In this document: positions 56,129-63,641 of the stretch, piece after piece
Layout of the letters: every line of letters begins with the position of its first letter
Numbering within the stretch: position 1 is the first letter of the stretch
Assembly: GCA_021775095.1 (NCBI GenBank)
Contig: JAJFII010000035.1
Span: 27,442-91,441 of the forward strand
DNA length: 64,000 bases
Direction of reading: 5' to 3'
Source: Rhodospirillales bacterium
Lineage (GTDB): Bacteria > Pseudomonadota > Alphaproteobacteria > Rhodospirillales > Casp-alpha2
Made by a program: the position numbers and the translations under genes
Notes under the pieces: generated by a model
Seen by the model: the letters and a program-made list of their open reading frames with translations, nothing else
Told to the model about the DNA's origin: nothing
Database searches by the model: none

Positions 56129-57361
56129 ATGCAGACCACCGGACTGTCGCCTGTTATTGGACATCACAAATTGGCCTGTGCCAATTTAAAATACCCGCTC
56201 CTGGGCCTCCTTGCCCTGGTCGCGTTGACTGGTGATGCCGTTGCACAGGGCGCAAAAAAACCCGACGGTGGTCGCCCGGCAACGATGGTTCAGGTCGACG
56301 CCGTGAAAACAGCGCCCTATGTCCAGACGATTCCCATTATCGGGCGATTTATTGCCCGTCAGGCCGGGGTCGTTTCCGCCCGCGCCAAAGGTGCCATTAA
56401 ATCCATGGACGTCGACGTCGGTGATCGGGTGGAAGCCGGTTCCGTCATGGCCGTATTGGTCCGCGACCGACTGCAATGGGAGCGCAATCTATACGCTGCG
56501 GAAGTCGCAAATTATGCGGCGCAAGCTGAGACAAAAAAAGCCAAAACCCAATTATTGCGTCAGGAGTTAGGTCGCCTGTTGTCCTTAAAAAAGTCGCCGG
56601 CCTTTTCCCAGGCCCGCCTCGACGATAAAAACCAGAACATTTTGGTTGCCGAAAGTGAGGCGGCGGAAGCGAAAGCCCAGTTGCGCAAGGCCCAGGCCAA
56701 TCTGAAATTGCGTCAGATCGATTTTGACGACGGAGAAATAAAAGCCCCCTACGGCGGGGTTGTCACCCAAAGACATACCGCCGTCGGGTCCTATGTAAAT
56801 GTTGGCTCTGCGGTTTTTTCACTGATCGACGACACCACCCTGGAAATCGAAGCCGATGTCCCATCCGATCGGGTTGGCAGTTTAAAAACCGGTGTTATGA
56901 TCAATGTGCTGCTGGATAAAAAAAGCACCATCAAGGCTGCGGTTCGGGCCGTCGTACCGGAAGAGAATCCACAAACCCGAACCCGCGCAGTGCGGTTTGA
57001 GCCCATTGAAATGGACGGCGTTGAAAATCTGGCTGCCAATCAGTCCGTTACCCTAAATCTGCCGTCCGGGACGCAGAGCAATGTATTGTCCGTACACAAA
57101 GACGCCGTACTTAACCGGCGCGGCAACCAGTTGGTAGTCCTGGTGGACAAGGGCAAAGCCAAGTTTCAACCGGTCGAACTGGGGGACGCCACCGGCAACC
57201 GATTTATCGTCGATGGCGGTTTAGACGAAGGCGATCTGGTCGTCATCCGCGGCAATGAACGCCTTCGACCCGGCCAGGCAATTCGTTACGAAGGCATGCC
57301 GAAAGCGGCTCCGGGTCAGGCGAAATCAGCAGGTGACGAACCGCAAAAAATTAAGGGATAG
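56129..57361 (+). CDS. RND efflux periplasmic adaptor (membrane fusion protein)
   Basis: 410 residues; AAAAGGACGG before ATG 56129. N-terminal signal/anchor segment (KYPLLGLLALVALTGDAVAQ), then HlyD/AcrA architecture: barrel and lipoyl halves (GVVSARAKGAIKSMDVDVGD and IKAPYGGVVTQRHTAVGSYV) around an alpha-hairpin, followed by the beta-barrel and membrane-proximal domains. Bridges the inner-membrane RND pump and an outer-membrane channel. The stop lies five bases before the pump start, so the two form an operon. No TolC-type gene is beside them. Confidence 0.94.
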   Translation: MQTTGLSPVIGHHKLACANLKYPLLGLLALVALTGDAVAQGAKKPDGGRPATMVQVDAVKTAPYVQTIPIIGRFIARQAGVVSARAKGAIKSMDVDVGDRVEAGSVMAVLVRDRLQWERNLYAAEVANYAAQAETKKAKTQLLRQELGRLLSLKKSPAFSQARLDDKNQNILVAESEAAEAKAQLRKAQANLKLRQIDFDDGEIKAPYGGVVTQRHTAVGSYVNVGSAVFSLIDDTTLEIEADVPSDRVGSLKTGVMINVLLDKKSTIKAAVRAVVPEENPQTRTRAVRFEPIEMDGVENLAANQSVTLNLPSGTQSNVLSVHKDAVLNRRGNQLVVLVDKGKAKFQPVELGDATGNRFIVDGGLDEGDLVVIRGNERLRPGQAIRYEGMPKAAPGQAKSAGDEPQKIKG

Positions 57362-57366
57362 AACTG

Positions 57367-60300
57367 ATGAATATCATTCGTCTTGCCATTGAACGTCCCG
57401 TCGCAATTATGGCGGCGGTGTTAATGGTCGTCATGTTTGGCCTGGTGGCACTGCAGGCAATCCCGATTCAACTGATTCCCGATGTCCGCAAACCCATTAT
57501 TACCCTGACCACCAACTGGGCCGGGGCTGCGCCAGCCGAAGTCGAACGGGAAATCATCAACCGCCAGGAAGAGGTGCTGCGGGGCCTTGAGGGTCTGGAA
57601 AAAATCATTTCCACATCAGAAGACGGTCGGGCCCAGGTGACACTCGAATTTAAGATCGGTGCCAATATGGATAAGGCGTTGCTGTTGGTTGCAAACCGCC
57701 TGGACCGGGTTGACGGTTATCCATCGGAAGTCAAACAGCCGACCATGAGTACATCGGGTTCGGACGACAACCCCATTGCCTGGTATATTCTAATCAATAC
57801 CGCCAATGATATTAAAAACATGCATACATATGGTGACTTTGCCGAAGATGTCATTCAAGACCGTCTGGAACGGGTTGGCGGGGTGTCGCGTGTCAACGTT
57901 TATGGCGGTTCAGAGCAACAGTTGGAGATTATCGTTAATCCGGCAAGTATGGCCCGCTATGGGTTAACAGTAACCGAAGTTGTCGGTCGATTGCGCGCCG
58001 CCAACGCCTCCGTATCGGCGGGCGACGTCGACGAAGGCAAACGGCGTTATGTGGTCCGCACCGAGGGCGAGTTTAGTAAAATCGAACATGTCCGTTCGGT
58101 CCTGTTGCGCTCGGAACAGGACGCCGCGTCCGGTCGCATGGCACGGGTGACGGTCGGAGATATTGCCGAAGTCAAGTTTAACTACAAAGAACCCGTTGCC
58201 CGAATTCGATTTAACGGGCAACCAGCGATGGCCGTGAATACGGTTAGCGAAAACGGTGCCAACGTTATTCAGGTCATGGAAGGCATCGTCGAAGCCGTTG
58301 ACGAATTAAACGCATCGGCGCTTCCCGAAGCCGGCCTCAAGCTGATCAACGTTTATGATGAAACCGTATATATCAAATCCTCCATTAACCTGGTGCAACA
58401 AAACATCGTTGTCGGCGGATTACTTGCGGCATTTATGTTGCTTTTGTTTTTGCGCTCCGGCGGTGCCACATTGGTGGTTTCCCTGGCGATCCCGGTATCG
58501 GTTATTGGCGCTTTTGTTGCCATGGCAGCGCTGGGTCGATCCATTAATGTGATCTCCCTGGCCGGCATCGCTTTTGCCGTTGGCATGGTTGTCGACGCGG
58601 CCATCGTCGTCCTCGAGAATATATTCAGGCATCGCGAACGGGGAAAATCCAGGGCCGAAGCCGCCTATCTTGGGGCCTCTCAGGTATGGGGAGCCGTATT
58701 GGTGTCGGCCCTGACGACGGTCATGGTCTTTATTCCGATCCTGGTCATGGAACTGGAAGTTGGTCAATTGTTCCGTGACATTGCCGTTGCCCTGTCGGTT
58801 TCGGTTATGTTGTCTCTGCTGGTTGCGGTGACCGTAATACCGGCATTGGCGAACCGGCTGTTGGGCAAGGACGGTGACGTTGCGATTAAACGGATGCGGA
58901 TCCCAATCCTTGATGATTTTGCCGAGTTGTTTGTCAGAGCCGCCGTTGCCTATACCCGCAGGATTACCGCAAGTCGGGTGCTCGCCTTGACCGTCGTGAC
59001 GGTGATCTGCGGATCAGCCGGATTTGTGACATGGCAACTGCTGCCAAAACAGGACTACCTGCCAACGGGAAATAAAAACCTGATTTTTGGCATGATCCTG
59101 CCGCCGCCCGGCTACAATCTGAAAACCACGGAAGATATCGCCGGCCAGTATGAGAGCCAGGTTCGCCCGCTTCTGGCAACGGAAGACGCGCCTTTTTCCA
59201 AACCCGGTGAAACGCCAAAACTCAGCCGGTTCTTTTTTGTCGCCTTCAGGGGACGGACCATATTGGGTGCCCAGGCCGCCGACCCTGAGCGGGTCAAGGA
59301 ACTGTTACCGTTTATGCGTCGTGCAGCCTTCCAGGAACCAGGTACCTTTGGCCTTGTCGTCCAGCAGTCACTGTTTGGCCGGGGTATTGGCGGCAAAAGA
59401 AGTGTTGATTTTAATATTTCCGGCCCCGACATGCAGGACATTATGGACGTCGCCGGTAGAAGTGCCGGCATGATCGAACAAATCATGCCGCGTTCCGAGG
59501 GCACCCAAATGCGACCCATTCCCGGTTTGACCCTGGGCGCACCGGAAGTCAGAATTTTACCAAACCGGACAAAACTTGCGGACAATGGCGTCTCGACCCG
59601 GGAACTCGGTGATACCATCGATGCATTTAACGATGGATTGCGGGTTGCGGAAATAACCGTCGGTTCCAGTCGCATGGACCTGGTCCTTAAAGGCCCGATC
59701 AATGACATCGACGAAACGCAGGGCATTGAGAACCTGCCCGTGGTCACCCGGTCCGGAAAAATCATCCCGGCCAGTTCCCTGGCGGATGTGATCGTAACCT
59801 CCGGCCCCACCCAAATCCGCCATATCGAACGCGAACGCACCGTAACCCTGCAACTGCAACCCCCTGGAAATATCCCATTGCAGGCAGTTATCGATGAACT
59901 GAACGAAAAAGTCATCGTTCCCATCAGGGCCCAGGGGTTGCCGGCTGGCGTAAACATTAATTTGAGCGGCACCGCCGATCAGTTGAGTGAAACCAAAGAA
60001 GCCATCCGGGTGAACCTCCTGATGGCACTGGTTATCGTTTATCTGGTTATGGCCGTATTGTTCGAGAGTTTTTGGTATCCGTCAATTATTATGTTATCGG
60101 TTCCCCTGGCAACGGCGGGCGGCGTTCTGGGGCTGGCTCTGGTCAATCTGCAAACCTTCCAGCCGCTTGATATGCTTACGCTTCTGGGGTTTGTGATCCT
60201 CATCGGTATTGTTGTAAACAACGCAATTTTGCTGGTGCACCAGACTTTATACCACATTCGAAGCGAGGGCATGGAGGTCGCCGACGCCGTACTGGAAGCC

Positions 60301-60564
60301 ACCAGCAACCGCATCCGTCCGATCTTTATGTCGACCCTGACCAGCGTGTTTGGAATGATGCCGCTTGTCCTGTTCCCCGGTGCCGGCTCTGAGTTGTACC
60401 GGGGTCTGGGCTCCGTGGTTCTCGGTGGCCTCACTTTGTCGGCGGTGTTGACGCTGCTGATTGTGCCGCCGCTTCTCACGTTGTTTGCGGGTATTCTTGA
60501 ACGCAACCGTTTCGCAAAACGGGCGCACTCAAACGAGCCGATGGCGCAAAAACCTGCAGAATAA
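57367..60564 (+). CDS. RND efflux transporter, HAE1/AcrB-like
   Basis: 1065 residues with the usual 12-helix RND plan and two large periplasmic loops; starts MNIIRLAIERPVAIMAAVLM. Proton-driven inner-membrane exporter. Helix 4 reads AFAVGMVVDAAIVVLENIF: the first of the two aspartates of AcrB (DD) is kept and the second is Ala, a variation seen in non-AcrB RND groups. Other signatures: MSVPLATAGGVLGLALVNLQ-like helix 9-10 region and FVILIGIVVNNAILLVHQTL. Substrates cannot be predicted. It is co-transcribed with the adaptor and converges on tusA. Confidence 0.95.
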   Translation: MNIIRLAIERPVAIMAAVLMVVMFGLVALQAIPIQLIPDVRKPIITLTTNWAGAAPAEVEREIINRQEEVLRGLEGLEKIISTSEDGRAQVTLEFKIGANMDKALLLVANRLDRVDGYPSEVKQPTMSTSGSDDNPIAWYILINTANDIKNMHTYGDFAEDVIQDRLERVGGVSRVNVYGGSEQQLEIIVNPASMARYGLTVTEVVGRLRAANASVSAGDVDEGKRRYVVRTEGEFSKIEHVRSVLLRSEQDAASGRMARVTVGDIAEVKFNYKEPVARIRFNGQPAMAVNTVSENGANVIQVMEGIVEAVDELNASALPEAGLKLINVYDETVYIKSSINLVQQNIVVGGLLAAFMLLLFLRSGGATLVVSLAIPVSVIGAFVAMAALGRSINVISLAGIAFAVGMVVDAAIVVLENIFRHRERGKSRAEAAYLGASQVWGAVLVSALTTVMVFIPILVMELEVGQLFRDIAVALSVSVMLSLLVAVTVIPALANRLLGKDGDVAIKRMRIPILDDFAELFVRAAVAYTRRITASRVLALTVVTVICGSAGFVTWQLLPKQDYLPTGNKNLIFGMILPPPGYNLKTTEDIAGQYESQVRPLLATEDAPFSKPGETPKLSRFFFVAFRGRTILGAQAADPERVKELLPFMRRAAFQEPGTFGLVVQQSLFGRGIGGKRSVDFNISGPDMQDIMDVAGRSAGMIEQIMPRSEGTQMRPIPGLTLGAPEVRILPNRTKLADNGVSTRELGDTIDAFNDGLRVAEITVGSSRMDLVLKGPINDIDETQGIENLPVVTRSGKIIPASSLADVIVTSGPTQIRHIERERTVTLQLQPPGNIPLQAVIDELNEKVIVPIRAQGLPAGVNINLSGTADQLSETKEAIRVNLLMALVIVYLVMAVLFESFWYPSIIMLSVPLATAGGVLGLALVNLQTFQPLDMLTLLGFVILIGIVVNNAILLVHQTLYHIRSEGMEVADAVLEATSNRIRPIFMSTLTSVFGMMPLVLFPGAGSELYRGLGSVVLGGLTLSAVLTLLIVPPLLTLFAGILERNRFAKRAHSNEPMAQKPAE

Positions 60565-60574
60565 ACCTGCCTGC

Positions 60575-60608
60575 AAAAAAGAAAAAGGTGCCCTGTTCAA
60601 TCAGGGCA
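60575..60608 (-). terminator. Intrinsic terminator of tusA
   Basis: Read on the minus strand, a 7-bp stem tgccctg / cagggca with a 6-nt loop starts just past the tusA stop and is followed by cc, TTTTTT, c, TTTTTT. This is a classic Rho-independent terminator. The stem could also pair on the plus strand at the end of the RND operon, but no T-run follows there. Confidence 0.85.
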
Positions 60609-60611
60609 GTA

Positions 60612-60839
60612 TTAGTCCTGTTTGGTCAGGACAATTTTAAACACGTCACCCTCAACGGTCGACGATGTCAATTCGTGCCCCGTGTTTTCACAAAACACTT
60701 CAAAGTCCTTGGGTGCCGCCGGGTCCGTCGCTAAAATTTCCAGTACCTCACCAACAATCAATTCCTTGATCGCCTTATTCGCCTTTAATACGGGCAAAGG
60801 ACAACTTAAGCCTTTTAGATCCAAAACAGTCGTATTCAT
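60612..60839 (-). CDS. tusA: TusA family sulfur carrier protein
   Basis: 75 residues from ATG 60839 (MNTTVLDLKGLSCPLPVLKA) with a G-rich ribosome site (GGGGGG); six more codons upstream are open. The CPLPVLKA motif carries the persulfide-forming cysteine. TusA proteins pass sulfur in tRNA thiolation, molybdenum cofactor synthesis and, in sulfur oxidisers, cytoplasmic sulfur trafficking. It is monocistronic with its own terminator and a perfect inverted repeat in the promoter area. Link to the soeABC genes is only thematic. Confidence 0.93.
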   Translation of the reverse strand: MNTTVLDLKGLSCPLPVLKANKAIKELIVGEVLEILATDPAAPKDFEVFCENTGHELTSSTVEGDVFKIVLTKQD

Positions 60840-60855
60840 GCAAGCCCCCCCGGCC

Positions 60856-60882
60856 ATTAAGTTCTATACCTTAGAACTTAAT
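60856..60882. promoter_or_regulatory. Perfect 11-bp inverted repeat upstream of tusA (candidate operator)
   Basis: The arms attaagttcta and tagaacttaat are exact reverse complements separated by tacct. The element ends 17 bp before the tusA ATG on the minus strand, overlapping the expected 5' leader or promoter. No T-run follows on either strand. An operator or leader hairpin is inferred. Confidence 0.45.
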
Positions 60883-61201
60883 GCAATGCTCGTCGTCAGC
60901 AAGCCTTTCCTCGAAAAAAGTATCCACAGGACGGATGGCTTTTTACCGACTTCGCTAATGCCTTAAGTTTCGCTCATGTACCTGAGTTAAAGCTGTTCCT
61001 GGCGCATCCAACCCAGGGGGAAACGCCTCTCTGTATGAATTTTTGCCAAGTGAGAGATATTTCGCTGAAAAATTGAATGTTTTGGCAGATTGATGTCCGG
61101 TTATGCCACAGGTACGGTCGCGGTGCGTGGTCGAGTGCTAGGAGCGAGATGGGCCATCAACGGACACTGCATGAAGACTGTTGGGGCTGCCTGTCTGTAG
61201 C
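60883..61201. other. Spacer between tusA and the LysR gene
   Basis: About 320 bp in which I see no credible gene on either strand; the plus-strand frame beginning at 61077 runs antisense into the LysR gene and is a shadow. It should hold the tusA promoter and the 3' end signals of the LysR transcript. Composition changes towards AT here, marking the start of the accessory-looking right end. Confidence 0.45.
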
Positions 61202-62089
61202 TCAGGCAACCAGTTCTCCTGACAGGACATCGAAGATAGCACGAATCCGTGCATTGGTTTTAAGCTCGCGATGCGCAACAAGCCAGACCGGGACATCGAC
61301 TGAGATTTCCTGCGGTAGTACGACCTCGACTTCAGGCGTGATATCTCCAAGATCCTTAAACATGACCGCAAGTCCAACCCCACGCTTGACCAGCTCCCAC
61401 ATGGCGACACCGCTATTTGCAATGATGCTGAATTGCTCAGAGGCTACGGGAACGCCCATAGTAGTTAGCATTTGAAGAACCCGTCCAGAAGTGTCGCCGA
61501 TAAAGGTTGTGCTCTCGCTGAATTCTTTGATCGTCGCAGGGCGGCCAAGCTGGTCGAGATAGGAGGTCGCCCCATAGAGGTTTCCTTTCGTTGTCCGTAA
61601 CCGCTTTGCATACAAATCGGGATGTGTGGGCTCAATGTTGCGGATTGCGATATCAGCCTCGCGTCGACGCAAGTCTTGCACTTCGTTGGATGATACGATC
61701 TCGACCTGAACCTTAGGGTAGGCCAATCGAATACGCTCGATGATTGGAGGAAGGATATAGGCACAGAATACATCGCTTGCGGTGACGCTGACAGGACCAG
61801 CGATTGTCTTATCTTGCCCCAACGCCGAAAGACTGAGTTGGTCCGCCGCGTCCTTCATGGCTTTTACATGCTGAACCATCGCGTGCCCGTTGTCAGTAAG
61901 TGCTAGGGATTTCCCCACTCGATCAAAGAGTAAGAGGTCGAGATCGCTCTCTAAGGCGGCGACGTGCCGCCCAACGGTGGGTTGGGACAAACCCAAGCGG
62001 GCGGCAGCACCGGAGAATGAGCCCATTTCGACCGTGGCTAAGAACGCTTGCGCTTGAGACCAATCGAATGCGGAAGTTCTGTTTTTCAT
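61202..62089 (-). CDS. LysR-type transcriptional regulator
   Basis: 295 residues. N-terminal winged helix (FDWSQAQAFLATVEMGSFSG, then AARLGLSQPTVGRHVAALES) and a C-terminal substrate-binding effector domain (VSVTASDVFCAYILPPIIER, MWELVKRGVGLAVMFKDLGD). The family binds T-N11-A-type dyads and often controls the divergent gene. Here the divergent unit is the 46-codon ORF plus DUF2306 gene across a 95-bp spacer that holds a 9-bp inverted repeat. Effector unknown. No -10 or Shine-Dalgarno for the regulator itself was fixed. Confidence 0.93.
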   Translation of the reverse strand: MKNRTSAFDWSQAQAFLATVEMGSFSGAAARLGLSQPTVGRHVAALESDLDLLLFDRVGKSLALTDNGHAMVQHVKAMKDAADQLSLSALGQDKTIAGPVSVTASDVFCAYILPPIIERIRLAYPKVQVEIVSSNEVQDLRRREADIAIRNIEPTHPDLYAKRLRTTKGNLYGATSYLDQLGRPATIKEFSESTTFIGDTSGRVLQMLTTMGVPVASEQFSIIANSGVAMWELVKRGVGLAVMFKDLGDITPEVEVVLPQEISVDVPVWLVAHRELKTNARIRAIFDVLSGELVA

Positions 62090-62104
62090 TCATATTTGTA
62101 TAAC

Positions 62105-62148
62105 ATATATGCAAAATTTGGCAATTTATTATTCGGTTATGCATATAT
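62105..62148. promoter_or_regulatory. Inverted repeat in the LysR divergent spacer (candidate operator)
   Basis: The arms atatatgca (62105-62113) and tgcatatat (62140-62148) are perfect reverse complements 26 bp apart. The right arm covers the predicted -10 element of the rightward promoter. This fits a LysR regulator acting on both directions. The site is seen; its use is inferred. Confidence 0.45.
62118..62147 (+). promoter_or_regulatory. Predicted sigma70-type promoter for the DUF2306 operon
   Basis: TTGGCA at 62118-62123, an 18-bp spacer, and CATATA at 62142-62147. The predicted start of transcription is around 62154, about 30 bases before the small ORF. Close to consensus in -35, weaker in -10. 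Confidence 0.5.
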
Positions 62149-62184
62149 ATAAGATGCACATATCAACCCAAGAAGGATACGGAC

Positions 62185-62325
62185 ATGCGAGACCTGACAG
62201 AATTTGGGAACCCAATGGCTGTGAAAAAGTCTTGGTTGGCTAGCACGGAAACCACTCAATTCCGAATTATCAGTATTGGGCCCTTCGGCATTCTCCGGAC
62301 CCAAATCCAAAGTAGGGGAATATGA
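62185..62325 (+). CDS. 46-codon ORF translationally coupled to the DUF2306 gene
   Basis: A short ORF (MRDLTEFGNPMAVKK ... TQIQSRGI) with a strong ribosome site AGAAGGA 8-9 bases before its ATG. Its TGA stop overlaps the ATG of the next gene (ATGA at 62322-62325). It is the first ORF after the predicted promoter. I recognise no homologue. It could be a leader peptide that delivers ribosomes to the DUF2306 start, which has only a moderate own site (aggggaat), or the remnant of a longer gene. Confidence 0.5.
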   Translation: MRDLTEFGNPMAVKKSWLASTETTQFRIISIGPFGILRTQIQSRGI

Positions 62326-62987
62326 GAAAAGTGCTAACCACACGCGAATGGACAATATTAATTTCGATTATTGTATACTCGTTTATTCCGGCATTTGGGG
62401 GAATGGTCAGGATTCTTGAGCTTGCCGGTGGCCTGGCCCTAATGCCTGAAAACCCACGCGCCTTGGCTAACCCTTTGCCAATTATTTCACATATCATGGG
62501 GAGTATTGTGTTCTGCGTCGCAGGCGTGATCCAGTTTTTGCCAAGTATTAGACTCCATTGTCCGTCTACCCATCGTGCGATGGGTTGCATCTTGGTCATT
62601 GCCGGATTCGTATCTGCAGCTTCCGGATTGTGGATGACCTGGTTTTTCTCCTTTCCTGACGTGCTGCAAGGAAGCCTCCTATTCTCTGCGCGGATCATTC
62701 TGGGCTTCTTAATGATTGGATTTATTGGTTGGGCGGTCGCGGCTATTAGAGCACGCAACTTCTATAAACATGGGGCTTTAATGCTTAGAGCTTACGCAAT
62801 TGGTCAGGGCGCCTCGACGCAAGCTTTATTTGGAATAGGGTGGATTGTCATCTGGGGCACTGAGCCTGCAGGTTTGCAGAGAGATGTCTTTATGGTGCTT
62901 TGCTGGCTTATAAATATGCTAGCCGCAGAAATTTTAATCGACAGATTAACCAGGAACATACGTTCTTCGATCCCGGAGCCTATTTAA
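62322..62987 (+). CDS. DUF2306 family membrane protein
   Basis: 221 residues with about seven hydrophobic segments (for example FIPAFGGMVRILELAGGLAL, HIMGSIVFCVAGVIQFLPSI, LLFSARIILGFLMIGFIGWA). HRAMGCILVIAGFVSAASGL and NFYKHGALMLRAYAIGQGAS are typical of this uncharacterised family, in which conserved histidines in the membrane suggest heme binding or electron transfer. Function is not established. Divergent from the LysR regulator and coupled to the preceding small ORF. Lower GC than the housekeeping genes of the window. Confidence 0.85.
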   Translation: MRKVLTTREWTILISIIVYSFIPAFGGMVRILELAGGLALMPENPRALANPLPIISHIMGSIVFCVAGVIQFLPSIRLHCPSTHRAMGCILVIAGFVSAASGLWMTWFFSFPDVLQGSLLFSARIILGFLMIGFIGWAVAAIRARNFYKHGALMLRAYAIGQGASTQALFGIGWIVIWGTEPAGLQRDVFMVLCWLINMLAAEILIDRLTRNIRSSIPEPI

Positions 62988-63080
62988 GCAGGAAAAACAA
63001 TCGAGCGAATTATCGTCGCATGAGTTTTCATTTTGATAATGGCTTTTCAGGGCTGTCATCGTGTCAATGAGGAATACGTT

Positions 63081-63449
63081 ATGATTAGGAAAATGATTAG
63101 GAAAATTACGGTTGCCCTGCCGCTCTTTATCGTAACCGGGTGCGGTTTGGGACATGCTCTTCAAGATGCCGGTGCTGGAAATGAACAATACCGGACCTGT
63201 GTTCTCCGTCAGGTAGAGAATTATTCAGCGCGTTACAGAGTTAGTGAACTGGCCGTTGGGAAGGCGACTGAGTATATTATTTCTGCATGTAGACGACAGG
63301 AAGAAGCCTACGTCGTGGCGATGACCAACTTGGCGATGACAATGACAGGGAATATGGTTTCCCGCGAGAAATTCTTGCAAGATAAAGAAGCTACGTTGCG
63401 CGGTGAACTACGGGAATTAGCGGCCAGCCTGGTTGAGCAAGAACTTTAG
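63081..63449 (+). CDS. Small putative lipoprotein (122 aa)
   Basis: The ATG at 63081 is preceded by GAGGA; another in-frame start at 63033 has no such site. Signal peptide MIRKMIRKITVALPLFIVTGC with lipobox VTGC. The mature part is helical (YSARYRVSELAVGKATEYII) with two cysteines (RTCVLRQ, ISACRRQ) and a charged C-terminus (REKFLQDKEATLRGELRELA). No recognised family. It follows the DUF2306 gene by 93 bp on the same strand. Codon use resembles the AT-richer local neighbourhood. Confidence 0.75.
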   Translation: MIRKMIRKITVALPLFIVTGCGLGHALQDAGAGNEQYRTCVLRQVENYSARYRVSELAVGKATEYIISACRRQEEAYVVAMTNLAMTMTGNMVSREKFLQDKEATLRGELRELAASLVEQEL

Positions 63450-63557
63450 CGATCCATGACCGATATGGGTCACCTGGCACCGACCCGCTGGCCGCAGAAA
63501 CCTGTCCGTTATCAGTACCTCAGTGGCCAAAAATTTCAAAATTTACGTTTGTGCCCG

Positions 63558-63641
63558 CCAAATGTCCACACTATCCTCGGTCTATAGACGGAATCCGTGA
63601 GGGTGGTATAGTGCCGAGAAGGGCTAGAAGGGGACATTTGG
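63558..63641. repeat. Perfect 10-bp inverted repeat flanking a 64-bp spacer
   Basis: ccaaatgtcc at 63558-63567 and ggacatttgg at 63632-63641 are exact reverse complements; an inner pair cactat / atagtg (63569-63574, 63608-63613) lies inside. It sits next to transposase debris. It might be a miniature element or the end of an inserted sequence; no target-site duplication could be confirmed. Confidence 0.4.

Noticed and set aside
56008..56235. 75-codon plus-strand frame before the RND adaptor
   Set aside because: It overlaps the adaptor start in another frame and has no ribosome site.
56129..60564. Type I secretion machinery for the adhesin
   Set aside because: The pump is a 12-helix RND protein with no ABC ATPase, so this is an efflux pair rather than a LapBCE/HlyBD-type system.
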